From contig UQHF01000006.1 in assembly GCA_900540785.1 (NCBI GenBank), positions 1-64,000 of the forward strand: a stretch of 64,000 bases of DNA. The letters are read 5' to 3'. Of the stretch, positions 43,718 through 52,736 are shown piece by piece. How positions within the stretch are numbered: the first letter of the stretch is position 1; each line of letters opens with the position of its first letter. The position numbers and the translations under genes are program-made. Source of the stretch: an uncultured Blautia sp. (GTDB lineage Bacteria; Bacillota; Clostridia; Lachnospirales; Lachnospiraceae). Below the pieces are notes generated by a model. The model was given only the letters and a program-made list of their open reading frames with translations, did not search any database and had not been told where the DNA came from.

Positions 43718-45475
43718 ATGAAAAATATGAAAATGGGCACAAAATTAGCGATAGTATATACTGTAATGATATTGTTTATAATCGGAGTCGGTGTGTTGGG
43801 ATTTTACAAATATAGCAGGAGTGAAATTTTTCAGGAAGGTGTGGAAAATCTATCACAAATGGCTCAGTCTGCAATGGGAGAAGCAGATGGAAGATTAAAT
43901 AACATGAATCAAGCAGCAATAGAAGTTCTTGTTGATAATTCTTTTCTAAATAAATGGGAAGATTATATAAAGAATCCGAAAAAGAGCACACAAATAGAAG
44001 TACGAAGGATTTTGACAAAATCATATAAAGATCGTTCGGATATTCGAAGGATTTCAGTATATGACGAAAATGGAAATTATGTTACAACAGGAAAGTATCA
44101 TACTTCTCAAGAAAAAGTAAAAGAATATGTAAAAAATATGAAAGAAGAAGGTGTATTAAAAGATAACTTAGGAAGTATATTTCGAGGTCCTTCTCTGGAT
44201 TTTTGGAATTTATCCACAGGTGTGAAAATAATTAGAGAGATTGTTCCTGTGAAAGATAAAAAAGGAAAAGTTACAGGGTATCTCGAAATACAGCAAAATT
44301 CTTTTTATATGGATGAGATATGCGATATTAGGTGGGGGAAAAAGAAGTTACAATCTATTTTATTTGGAAATAATGAAAACGCTGTCCTTTATAGTGAAGA
44401 AAACGATGAATTTGTAAAAAAATATGGAGATTTAACAAAACAGTATGTAAATTATCAAGAAACAGAAAAAGAAATTATATCGACAGCAGCTTCTAATTAT
44501 TATACCTGTAGAATGGTGATAATTTTACCTAAAAATATTTTATTTGCTCAGCTGGGAAAAAATATGCAGCTTATTTTTCTTGTATCGGGTATTTTGATTA
44601 TCCTTACAGGAGGGTATCTTGTATTTGCGACAAAACAGATTACAAAACCTATTTATATGTTAATTCGAAAAATGGCAGACACAGATATTTCTAATATTTC
44701 AGAACCAGTAAATAAAACATCAGTAAACTGGGAAAGTAGGATTCTGGAAGAAAGTTTTGATGATATGCGCCGAAGGCTGCAGTCAGCCATTGAAAAAAAG
44801 AAAAAAATGACAGAAGTACAGACAAAAACATTATTCAGTATATTACAATCCGAAATAAGCCCACATTTTTTGTATAATACATTGGGAAGTATTGCCAATA
44901 TGTGTGAAACAGGAAAAAATGAAGAAGCAGCAGATGCTTGTTATAGTTTGACAGAAATCATGAGATATGCTTCTAAATTTTCAGTATCAGAAGTGACACT
45001 TCACGAAGAAATTCAAAATCTTAAATCGTATTTTTCAATCATGAAAAGCAGATATAGACAGAGATTTGAATATGAAATGGAAATAGATGAAGAAGCATTG
45101 GATTTTATGATACCAAAGCTTACATTACAGCCACTAGTAGAGAATGGAATTAAATATAGCCTTCTTGAAAAAGAAGTGGTATTTGTAAAGGTATTTCTTG
45201 TTCGTTTTAATGGAGATATTATTATAGAAATTAAAGATAACGGTATTGGAATTTCTGAAGAAGATGCAGAAAAGGTTAGAGACAGAATTAAAAGGTTTGA
45301 AAATGATAATAGTTCTAAAGAGATAACAGAAAATATTCAGATTGGAGGAATGGGTCTAAGCGGAACATTGATTCGTTTGTCTATTTATTTTGGGAAACAT
45401 TTTTCTTATGAACTGTTAAGAAATAATGATGAAGGAGGAACGACTATTGTTTTAAAAATACAGGAGGACAGATAG
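43718..45475 (+). CDS. Sensor histidine kinase (YesM family)
   Basis: A 585-residue membrane kinase. Helices at about 10-30 and 282-303 flank an extracellular Cache-like sensor (about 35-275). A HAMP linker (about 305-365) leads to a HisKA_7TM/His_kinase domain with the phosphorylated His in ISPHFLYNTL, and an ATPase domain with LQPLVENGIKYS and IKDNGIGISEED. YesM kinases sense carbohydrates or binding proteins and phosphorylate YesN-type regulators. It abuts the regulator gene. Following the binding protein gene, it may sense loaded binding protein at the membrane, as some relatives do; this is inference. Confidence 0.93.
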   Translation: MKNMKMGTKLAIVYTVMILFIIGVGVLGFYKYSRSEIFQEGVENLSQMAQSAMGEADGRLNNMNQAAIEVLVDNSFLNKWEDYIKNPKKSTQIEVRRILTKSYKDRSDIRRISVYDENGNYVTTGKYHTSQEKVKEYVKNMKEEGVLKDNLGSIFRGPSLDFWNLSTGVKIIREIVPVKDKKGKVTGYLEIQQNSFYMDEICDIRWGKKKLQSILFGNNENAVLYSEENDEFVKKYGDLTKQYVNYQETEKEIISTAASNYYTCRMVIILPKNILFAQLGKNMQLIFLVSGILIILTGGYLVFATKQITKPIYMLIRKMADTDISNISEPVNKTSVNWESRILEESFDDMRRRLQSAIEKKKKMTEVQTKTLFSILQSEISPHFLYNTLGSIANMCETGKNEEAADACYSLTEIMRYASKFSVSEVTLHEEIQNLKSYFSIMKSRYRQRFEYEMEIDEEALDFMIPKLTLQPLVENGIKYSLLEKEVVFVKVFLVRFNGDIIIEIKDNGIGISEEDAEKVRDRIKRFENDNSSKEITENIQIGGMGLSGTLIRLSIYFGKHFSYELLRNNDEGGTTIVLKIQEDR

Positions 45476-46252
45476 ATGTATAGAGTATTACTGGTAGATG
45501 ATGAACCAGCTATTTTAGAAGCTGAAAATAGAAATATAAATACGAAAATTCCAGATTTCAAAGTGGTCGGAGAAGCATATTCTGTAGGACAAGGCATTAA
45601 AAAATTTGATGAGCTTTCTCCAGAGGTGGTTTTATGTGATATGAAAATGCCTGGGAAATCAGGCATAGAATTGATAAAACATATTTATGAAAAAGAGGAA
45701 TGTTTGACAGTTGTGATTGCAGTAAGTGGTTATTCAGATTTTGAATATGTACACGATGCCTTTATGTATGGAGCTTATGAATATCTTTTAAAGCCTGTAG
45801 AGCCAAAAAAAATGCAGGAGCTTTTTGTAAAAATAAGAAAAGTTCTTCAAGAGGTCAGGAAAAATAAAAAAGAAGAGAAGCTAGTTCCTTCAAAAGTTTC
45901 TGGAAGTGAACTCATAAAAGAAATTGATACTTATTTAAATGAACATTTATCTGAAGATAATAGTATTGTGCAGATGTGTAGTCGTTTTGCAATCAGCCAG
46001 CCTTATTTAAGCAGGATATTTAAAAAGTATAAGGGATGTACATATAATGAGTATGTAATTGGATCAAAGATAAAAAAAGGAAAAAAATTCTTGGAAGAAG
46101 GAGACTATTTGATAGGAGAGATTTCTGACATTTTGGGATTTACAGATCAATTTTACTTTAGTCGAGTATTTAAAAGAGAGACTGGATACACTCCGAGAGA
46201 ATACAGAAATTACTGTAAAACACAGATTGAAGATTCTGAAAAAAAGGTATAA
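45476..46252 (+). CDS. YesN-type response regulator with AraC DNA-binding domain
   Basis: A 258-residue regulator. A receiver domain (1-120, with D8/D9 and phospho-acceptor D55 in LCDMKMPG) is followed by two AraC-type helix-turn-helix motifs (about 160-250: SRFAISQPYLSRIFKKY and GFTDQFYFSRVFKRETGYTPREYR). It starts one base after the kinase stop. It probably activates the ABC operon and perhaps the following hydrolase gene. Confidence 0.94.
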   Translation: MYRVLLVDDEPAILEAENRNINTKIPDFKVVGEAYSVGQGIKKFDELSPEVVLCDMKMPGKSGIELIKHIYEKEECLTVVIAVSGYSDFEYVHDAFMYGAYEYLLKPVEPKKMQELFVKIRKVLQEVRKNKKEEKLVPSKVSGSELIKEIDTYLNEHLSEDNSIVQMCSRFAISQPYLSRIFKKYKGCTYNEYVIGSKIKKGKKFLEEGDYLIGEISDILGFTDQFYFSRVFKRETGYTPREYRNYCKTQIEDSEKKV

Positions 46253-46316
46253 TATGAAAATAGAAAGTTATTATAATATATCGGTGTGATTTATAGTAAA
46301 TAGCAAGGAGAATATT

Positions 46317-47168
46317 ATGAAAAACTACAGAGCAGAATTAACAGGTGTTTTTGGCGACCCGGTAGACGATAATCCCACAGGTGTTGTAGAGGAGGCTGCT
46401 TTTGCAGCGAAAAATCTGAATTACCGGTATCTGACAATTAAGGTACTTCCAGAAGACCTTGAGACGGCTATGAAAAGTGTGCGAATATTTAACATGAGGG
46501 GAATTAACCTTACCATGCCTCACAAGATTAAGGTTCTTCCGTATCTGGATGCGCTCAGTCCGGCAGCAGAAATCATCGGGGCAGTGAATACGGTTATTCA
46601 TAAAGAAGGAAAGCTTTACGGTGAAAATACAGACGGCAAGGGTTTTGTAACAGCCTTAAAAGAGACAGGGGAGTCTCTGGATGGAAAGAACGTTGCGATT
46701 TTAGGCGCCGGAGGTGCGGCAAGGGCTATTGCCGTGGAATGTGCGTTAAATGGGGCAAAGCATATTGTGGTTGTAAATCGAAATGCGGAAAAAGGACAGG
46801 AGCTGGCGTCTCTTTTAAATAAAAACACAGATGCAAAGGCAGAGTTTATTTTCTGGGATAAGGAAGTGAAGATTCCGGAGAAAACAGAAATTTTGATTAA
46901 TGCCACCTCTGTAGGCTTTTCTCCTGATGTAAACAGCAGACCGGATATTGATTATAATACAGTGCTCGAGGATATGTGTGTCTGCGATGTTGTTTTTAAT
47001 CCGGCGGAAACTTTATTTTTAAAGGCGGCGGAAGAAAAAGGCGCAAAGACGGTAAACGGGCTTGGAATGCTGGTGCAGCAGGCGGCTTTGAATTTTACCC
47101 TATGGACAGACGAGGAGGCGCCGGTTGAGATTATGAGGGAGGCGCTGAAGAGGGAGTTTACAAACTGA
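46317..47168 (+). CDS. Shikimate dehydrogenase-like oxidoreductase (AroE paralogue)
   Basis: A 283-residue member of the shikimate/quinate dehydrogenase family. The catalytic pair K70 (LTMPHK) and D106 (ENTDGKGF) and the Rossmann motif GAGGAARA are intact. However the shikimate-binding S-x-S near residue 15 is missing: GVFGDPVDDNPTGVVEE stands where GNPIAHSKSP occurs in E. coli AroE. The enzyme therefore may not use shikimate and could oxidise another polyol or cyclitol. It has no other aromatic-pathway gene nearby and is placed between a sugar import/sensing cluster and a hydrolase-like gene. AAGGAG precedes ATG 46317. A normal AroE with unusual residues is the alternative. Confidence 0.78.
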   Translation: MKNYRAELTGVFGDPVDDNPTGVVEEAAFAAKNLNYRYLTIKVLPEDLETAMKSVRIFNMRGINLTMPHKIKVLPYLDALSPAAEIIGAVNTVIHKEGKLYGENTDGKGFVTALKETGESLDGKNVAILGAGGAARAIAVECALNGAKHIVVVNRNAEKGQELASLLNKNTDAKAEFIFWDKEVKIPEKTEILINATSVGFSPDVNSRPDIDYNTVLEDMCVCDVVFNPAETLFLKAAEEKGAKTVNGLGMLVQQAALNFTLWTDEEAPVEIMREALKREFTN

Positions 47169-47202
47169 CACTTCTCACAGCTAAAGGAGGGCACTGAAAA
47201 AT

Positions 47203-49089
47203 ATGGACAACTTAACAGAAAGGGAAACACACCTTTGTTTTGATGAAAACACACTTGGTTTCACTTTCCAAAAAGGTGAGGGATGTCTCTGGAAATGGAA
47301 AAAAGACTATAAACCGTACATGGAATGTGAAAACGGAACGGTTTATTTCTGTGATGCGCAGGAAATCACCCACGAACCATTTCGCGCAGGAGTGGGTAAA
47401 GGAATTTTAAGTACATACTGCGGGTTTAAAAAAGAAGGGAAAACGGTTCCTTATAAATTCCAGACCCTTGTGTGGACAGAAGCTGCGACAGGGGAAGTGT
47501 ACTGTGAATGGATTCCTGTCTGTGAGGAGGGACTGGAAGTAAAAAAAGTTTTCTGGCCGGGTCCTGTAGAATTTGAAGAAAAAAGGGAGGACTGGTATAC
47601 TCTTTTAACGAACAGGCAGGGAATGCTGATTCCCAATACCTGGGAGGTGGAACTGAAAGCGCCGTGTTTTGACGGATTTTTCGGGACAGCGGGAGCTTAT
47701 ATGCCGTGGTTTGCCCAGGTAAAAGGAAGAGAGGGTTATCTTGCAGTGTGCGTGACGCCCTGGAATGCAGGGTATCAGGCGGAGCATCCGGCAGGAGGAC
47801 CTTATACTCATGTGGGAGTCCGGTTCGAGCCAGGTCTTGGGAAAATGGATTATCGTCGTATTGTGAAATATACATTTTTAAGTGACTGCGATTACAATGA
47901 TATTTGTAAAACATACAGAAGTTATGTGGAGGAACAGGGAAGGCTTCGCACACTGGAGGAAAAGGCAATTCAAAATCCCCATGTAAATGATCTGATTGGA
48001 AGTGCTTTTCTTCATAAAGGGATTAAAACCTTTGTGCAGCCGGATTCCGAATTTTATGACCCGGAAAATCCGGAAAAAAATAATCATCTGACAACATTTG
48101 CCCAAAGAGAAGAAGAAATTCGTCAGTTTCATGAGCTTGGGGTAAAAAAGCTGTATCTTCATCTGGACGGCTGGGCAGAGCCGGGTTACGATAACCGCCA
48201 CCCGGATTATGGTCCTGCCTGTGAAGCTGCCGGAGGCTGGGAGGGAATGAAATCTCTGGCAGATACGATCCACGACTGCGGATATTTGTTTGGCATCCAT
48301 GACCAGTACAGAGATTATTATATGTCGGCTCCGAGCTTTGACGAAAATTTTGCCTGTCGTCTCACAGACAGAACGATTCCCGGTCACAGGAGATGGGCGG
48401 GAGGTCCCCAGTCTTACCTTTGCGGAACACAGGCGCCTTATTATGTAAAGCGGAATTTCCAGGAGCTTTTCCGCAATGGGATCAAGCTGGACTGTGCATA
48501 TCTCGATGTATTTGTATGTAATGAAGGAGACGAGTGTGACAATCCCATGCACCGCATGACAAGAAAGGACTGCTATGAATATCGCTGCCGCTGCTTTGAT
48601 TATCTTCTGAAAAATGGTATCTTATCAAGCTCCGAGGAAGTGAATGACTGGGCGGTGAGAAGTCAGATATTCTGTCATTATGCGCCGTATGAATTTATGA
48701 TGGAAAAGCCGGGAACACCGAAGCAGGGAATACCGGTTCCTCTTTATAATCTTGTATACCACGACTGCGTGATCCAGCCGTGGATGATGGAAAAGGTAAG
48801 CGAAGAGGAAGACTATATGCTTTATGCACTGTTAAACGGCGGAGCGCCTTATCTTGTGCGGGACGCGGCATATCCTAATATTGACGGAGCCTTTGACGGG
48901 AATATTAAAATGAGCGTGGAGGATCAGATAAAGAGAGCGGAAGTTGTTTCCGGTCTTCACGAGAAAGTGGGAAAACGTGAGATGCTCAGACATGAATTTG
49001 TGAATGGAAATATCAACATACAGAAGGTGACTTTTGCAGGCGGAGTTTCTATTCTTGTTGATTTTGAGAAACAGACGTATTCATTTTGA
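47203..49089 (+). CDS. TIM-barrel glycoside hydrolase-like protein (DUF5696/GH101-related)
   Basis: A 628-residue protein without a signal peptide. The N-terminal half (about 1-230) looks like a beta-sandwich (YKPYMECENGTVYF, YLAVCVTPWNAGY). The second half is a barrel-like region with LYLHLDGWAEPGYDNRHPDY (about 322-341), FGIHDQYRDYYM, LDCAYLDVF (candidate catalytic Asp) and SSSEEVNDW (candidate acid), ending in GAPYLVRDAAYP. These features recall the GH101-like barrels of DUF5696 proteins, but I could not test the match. It has no signal peptide, so it would act on imported oligosaccharides. It is co-directional with the AroE-like gene 34 bases upstream. AGGAGG lies 11 bases before the ATG. 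Confidence 0.6.
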   Translation: MDNLTERETHLCFDENTLGFTFQKGEGCLWKWKKDYKPYMECENGTVYFCDAQEITHEPFRAGVGKGILSTYCGFKKEGKTVPYKFQTLVWTEAATGEVYCEWIPVCEEGLEVKKVFWPGPVEFEEKREDWYTLLTNRQGMLIPNTWEVELKAPCFDGFFGTAGAYMPWFAQVKGREGYLAVCVTPWNAGYQAEHPAGGPYTHVGVRFEPGLGKMDYRRIVKYTFLSDCDYNDICKTYRSYVEEQGRLRTLEEKAIQNPHVNDLIGSAFLHKGIKTFVQPDSEFYDPENPEKNNHLTTFAQREEEIRQFHELGVKKLYLHLDGWAEPGYDNRHPDYGPACEAAGGWEGMKSLADTIHDCGYLFGIHDQYRDYYMSAPSFDENFACRLTDRTIPGHRRWAGGPQSYLCGTQAPYYVKRNFQELFRNGIKLDCAYLDVFVCNEGDECDNPMHRMTRKDCYEYRCRCFDYLLKNGILSSSEEVNDWAVRSQIFCHYAPYEFMMEKPGTPKQGIPVPLYNLVYHDCVIQPWMMEKVSEEEDYMLYALLNGGAPYLVRDAAYPNIDGAFDGNIKMSVEDQIKRAEVVSGLHEKVGKREMLRHEFVNGNINIQKVTFAGGVSILVDFEKQTYSF

Positions 49090-49154
49090 GACAGCCAGGG
49101 AATGTGGTTTGTCGAAAAGATTTTATTGCAATTCCATAAAAAGTCTTTTATACT

Positions 49155-49182
49155 GAAACTGCAGGAGCATACCTGCAGTTTC
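49155..49182 (+). terminator. Intrinsic terminator after the hydrolase-like gene
   Basis: GAAACTGCAGG (49155-49165) pairs with CCTGCAGTTTC (49172-49182), followed by ATTTCTT. Confidence 0.85.
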
Positions 49183-49340
49183 ATTTCTTATATGCTGTAT
49201 TCACAGTATCATTCCAACATTTAATTTAAAACGGCACAGGGCAGGATTTACATCTATTTGCAGGTATGTTATATTAAAATTAGGAACGAAATGTTCTTTT
49301 GAACCTTTTTGAACCTGTCCTGTGTATGAGAGGAGGAAGC

Positions 49341-49833
49341 ATGGGAAACCAGGACAAACTTATGACGCGCTATCTGTCAGACCATATTTGAAACTTTGAA
49401 ATGTTCGGATAATGGCGAAAAAATGGAGAAATGTATAAAGAGCCATTTGCGTGAGTATGGAGAAATGGAGAAAGACTCAGAAGAACTTCTTATGAGTATG
49501 CTCCATGAGCCTGAGCTGTACCAGAAAATAAGAAAAGAAATAGAAGAGTCTCAGGAGGAAGAGGAAAAGGAGGAAAGTGTTATGTGTAAAGCGTTTGATG
49601 AGATGCGGGAAAAATACAGGAATATCGGGCATGAGGAAGGTCGTGCGGAGGGACACGCAGAAGGTCGCGCAGAAGGAATTATGGAAGGTCAGATAAAAGG
49701 AGAAAATGTTTTCGCTGCTTTGATTTCCGCAATGACGAAGGACGGCAGGGCTTCAGAACTTTCACGTCTTGGAGAGGAACCGGAGTTTTTGAAAGAAATG
49801 AAGGAAGTTTACCATTTGCAGGAAATGGCGTAA
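49341..49833 (+). pseudogene. Rpn-family (PD-(D/E)XK) nuclease remnant
   Basis: A decayed gene. The first 16 codons after AGGAGG (MGNQDKLMTRYLSD) are the typical start of Rpn/transposase-like nucleases and end in TGA. The C-terminal part resumes in another frame from about 49396 with the EEGRAEGHAEGRAEG repeats and the tail FAALISAMTKDGR characteristic of the family. The whole catalytic domain, about 150 or more residues, is gone. Rpn proteins are recombination-promoting nucleases that are widely pseudogenised. Confidence 0.8.
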
Positions 49834-49878
49834 GTTTCAGATTACACCGTATGATTTTGTAGAGTGGACTGTGACGGG

Positions 49879-49914
49879 AGAGGACAGATACCTTAATTTA
49901 AGTGTCTGTCCTCT
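49879..49914 (+). terminator. Intrinsic terminator after the Rpn remnant
   Basis: AGAGGACAGATAC (49879-49891) pairs with GTGTCTGTCCTCT (49902-49914), with one wobble, and ends in a T-rich tract (TTTCTGTT). Confidence 0.85.
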
Positions 49915-50025
49915 TTCTGTTGCAAAGTGCGTTTCTTAAGTATAAGATGAAGGTAAGAAGTAAAGTTACTGTGAACGAAGTGAACAGCAGTGAAATAAAT
50001 ATTTTTCAGAGGGAGGGAAGTGCTC

Positions 50026-51879
50026 ATGCAGATAACAGACCTTTGGATCCGAAACTTTAAAACAATTCGAAATATGCATATCCAGGATATTGAAAACGCT
50101 CTGATCCTTGTGGGGCAGAATAATACGGGAAAAACTGCAGTTCTGGAGGCTTTGCGCGCAGTGATCGGTGATTATGAAATCCGGGAAGAGGATTTTCTTG
50201 AAGATTATCCCAACATTGAGATCGTGGTATCTCTGAAAATTCAGGAGGAGGATTTAAGGCGTTTTCATAGAAACGGTATTGTTAGTACATATAGAAGATA
50301 CGATTCCTGGATGGGAGATTTTTGCAGGAAGTTTCCTTCTTATCAAAACGGCGTTCTCTGCTTTTCTTATATAGCAAACAGGGAGGGAAAAGTGCGCTAT
50401 GCGGACGGTGTGCGGAAAAATAATGGATATATTCCTCAGATTATCCCCAATGTGTATTATCTGGATGCCCAGAGAAATATGGGAAAACTGCAGGACGTGA
50501 TTCTTATGCTTCAGGAAGACGTGATTTTAAGACAGATGCGTTCGGAATGCTGTATGTTTGACCAGGCAAAGAAATGCAATCACTGTTTTTCCTGTATCGG
50601 ACTTATTCATCAGAAAACAACAGAAGAATTAAATGCTTTTGAAACGGCAAAGCTTCTGGAATACAAGCTGTATCATTCCAACCTGGATTCTTTTGCAAAA
50701 AAAGTAAACAGAAATTTCCGAAAAAACGGAGGCCGTGAGGAAATTTTATATTCCATGAATCTGGATATGGAAAAGACGCTTTCTGTGACCGGCGAGCTTT
50801 ATCATAAAAAACAGAATAGAAAAGAACCTTTAAGTTGTATGGGAAAGGGAATGAGAAGTATTTATATGCTGTCGCTTCTTGAAACCTGCGAGGAAAGCCG
50901 GGAAAAGAACACAGACATAATTATCGTGGAAAATCCTGAGATTTTTCTTCACCCAAAACTTCAGAAAATTTCAGGGGAGATCCTGTACCGTCTTTCCAAA
51001 CGGAATCAGGTTATTTTTTCCACACATTCCCCCAATTTTCTGCCGAATTTCAATAGCCGTCAGATACGCCAGATCATACTGGATGGGGAGGGGTATTCCG
51101 ATGTGTGCAAAAGGACAGATGTAAGCGCTGTTCTTGATGACCTGGGCTATTCTGCCACAGACGTAATGAACGTGAACTTCGTATTTATTGTGGAGGGAAA
51201 ACAGGACAAAAGCAGACTTCCCCTTCTTCTTCGAAAGTATTTTTCTGAGATTTACGATGAGGAGGGAAAGCTTTCCAGAGTTGCCATCATCACGACAAAC
51301 AGTTGTACCAATATTAAAACGTATGCAAATCTGAAATACATGAATCAGGTTTATTTAAAAGATAATTTCCTGATGATACGCGACGGGGACGGAAAGGACC
51401 GGGAAATGCTGAAACGCCAGCTCTGTAAATATTATGAGGAGAGAAATCTTGAGGATATTGACAGGCTTCCGAGAGTAACGGAAAAAAATGTACTGATACT
51501 GAAGTATTATTCTTTTGAAAATTATTTTCTGAATCCGACTGTGATGGCAAAACTGGGGATTTTAGAATCAGAAGAACAGTTTTATGAAATCTTTCTGGAA
51601 AAATGGAAGGAATATCTTTACAGGATCAAGAGTGGAAAAGCTCTTCTGAGAGTAATGGGAAAAGATTTCGAGACAACAGAAGACGTAAAAGCGCATATGG
51701 AGGAAATCAAGATCCATATGCGCGGTCATAATCTTTACGATATTTATTACGGAAGATATAAAGAGCAGGAAACAGAACTTCTTACAAAATATATAGAAAT
51801 CGCGCCGAGAGAGGACTTTGAAGATATTCTGACCTCTATAGAGCGGTTCATATATTTTGAAAGTCGGAGAAGCCGGTAG
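50026..51879 (+). CDS. OLD-family ATP-dependent endonuclease (AAA-TOPRIM) with Cys-rich insert
   Basis: A 617-residue nuclease. The ABC-type ATPase has Walker A GQNNTGKT (30-37) and a Walker B-like IIIVENPEIFLHP with the D-loop H in FSTHSPNF. The TOPRIM domain begins NFVFIVEGKQDKSRLPLLL. ATG 50026 is preferred to GTG 50020, as GGGAGGG (50011-50017) is 8 bases upstream. Residues C175, C176, C184, C187 and C190 form a Cys-rich insertion with zinc-finger-like spacing that is unusual in the family. No UvrD-like helicase (as in Gabija) or reverse transcriptase is adjacent, so it is a solitary class 1 type OLD nuclease, plausibly a phage-defence or DNA-repair gene. It lies in a small patch with an Rpn remnant and a foldback element. 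Confidence 0.85.
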   Translation: MQITDLWIRNFKTIRNMHIQDIENALILVGQNNTGKTAVLEALRAVIGDYEIREEDFLEDYPNIEIVVSLKIQEEDLRRFHRNGIVSTYRRYDSWMGDFCRKFPSYQNGVLCFSYIANREGKVRYADGVRKNNGYIPQIIPNVYYLDAQRNMGKLQDVILMLQEDVILRQMRSECCMFDQAKKCNHCFSCIGLIHQKTTEELNAFETAKLLEYKLYHSNLDSFAKKVNRNFRKNGGREEILYSMNLDMEKTLSVTGELYHKKQNRKEPLSCMGKGMRSIYMLSLLETCEESREKNTDIIIVENPEIFLHPKLQKISGEILYRLSKRNQVIFSTHSPNFLPNFNSRQIRQIILDGEGYSDVCKRTDVSAVLDDLGYSATDVMNVNFVFIVEGKQDKSRLPLLLRKYFSEIYDEEGKLSRVAIITTNSCTNIKTYANLKYMNQVYLKDNFLMIRDGDGKDREMLKRQLCKYYEERNLEDIDRLPRVTEKNVLILKYYSFENYFLNPTVMAKLGILESEEQFYEIFLEKWKEYLYRIKSGKALLRVMGKDFETTEDVKAHMEEIKIHMRGHNLYDIYYGRYKEQETELLTKYIEIAPREDFEDILTSIERFIYFESRRSR

Positions 51880-51899
51880 ATGTTAGATGACTGCATGAA

Positions 51900-52122
51900 A
51901 AAATTTTATAGTTCACGGACACTGCGGGTATTCAAACAGTTTTCGTGACACGCTGCAAGCCCTGTTTCGGCTGCTCCGTTTTTTGCCGTTACCAGCGCAA
52001 CTCGCTGACGCTCAAACAGCGCTTCTATGACGGCACATACGCAGCCTTCACAACGGGCTTTTGCTATCGTCACTTTAAATCTGTTTGAATACCTGCAGTT
52101 GTCTGTGAAAGAATAAAATTTT
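51900..52122. repeat. Foldback (MITE-like) element, about 223 bp
   Basis: The ends form a long imperfect inverted repeat: AAAATTTTAT (51900-51909) mirrors ATAAAATTTT (52113-52122). The 18-base core CTGCGGGTATTCAAACAG (51922-51939) mirrors CTGTTTGAATACCTGCAG (52081-52098) with one difference. Pairing continues inward through GTGAC, AGCCC, GGCTGC, TGCCGT and AGCGC segments. The whole gap between the OLD and LysO genes would fold into one hairpin. It could be a MITE, a REP-like repeat or a structured RNA/terminator for the converging genes. Confidence 0.7.
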
Positions 52123-52133
52123 AAATGCAGATT

Positions 52134-52736
52134 TTAAATCCCCCACCCCATAAAAAACGGAATCAGCACAGGCACAACTGCGGAGCAAAGCACCCCGTTG
52201 ATCACAGACAACACAACCGTCTCCTCATTTGTATACTTCATCATCATCGGCAGGGTTGTGTCTTCGCTTGTAGCTCCGGCAAGAGCAATGCAGGAATAAA
52301 AATTAAAATGCCGCGCTACAAAAGGAATACTGATAAAAGAAAACAGCTCGCGCATAAGATTACTTAAAAAAGCAATACTTCCAAGTGTGGCGTTTCCCAG
52401 GTTTTCCAGGGTAACGCCGGAAAGGCTGTACCAGCCGAGACCACTTGCAATGGCAAGGTTTTCTCCAAGACCATATTTTGTGAAAAAGCTTAAAATCAGA
52501 CCTCCGAGAAGGCTTCCGATCACTGTTCCGATGGGGATAATAAAAATTTTTACATGGTACTGACGGATTTTCTGGACAATGCCTTTATGTAAGCCGATAC
52601 TGATTCCTACGGAGAGCATCAGGCAGTTGAGAATTAAATCTTCATGAGTTGTTAAAAAGTCCAGAACTACATTGTGAAGATGGAGAGAGCCGCATAAGAC
52701 GCCTCCCACTAAAGCTAAAATTGCCAAAATTGTCAT
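52134..52736 (-). CDS. lysO: Lysine exporter LysO, C-terminal half
   Basis: A 200-residue membrane protein with about six helices, matching the second half of LysO/YbjE (DUF340): GISIGLHK near residue 44, SGLGWYSLSGV near 99 and SEDTTLPMMMKY near 166. In E. coli both halves form one 299-residue protein; here two genes overlap by 4 bases, so the subunits probably assemble as a complex. It would export L-lysine or toxic analogues. The split form is common in clostridia. Confidence 0.85.
   Translation of the reverse strand: MTILAILALVGGVLCGSLHLHNVVLDFLTTHEDLILNCLMLSVGISIGLHKGIVQKIRQYHVKIFIIPIGTVIGSLLGGLILSFFTKYGLGENLAIASGLGWYSLSGVTLENLGNATLGSIAFLSNLMRELFSFISIPFVARHFNFYSCIALAGATSEDTTLPMMMKYTNEETVVLSVINGVLCSAVVPVLIPFFMGWGI

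Noticed and set aside
50026..51879. Gabija or retron defence system
   Set aside because: Neither a UvrD-like helicase nor a reverse transcriptase lies beside the OLD nuclease.
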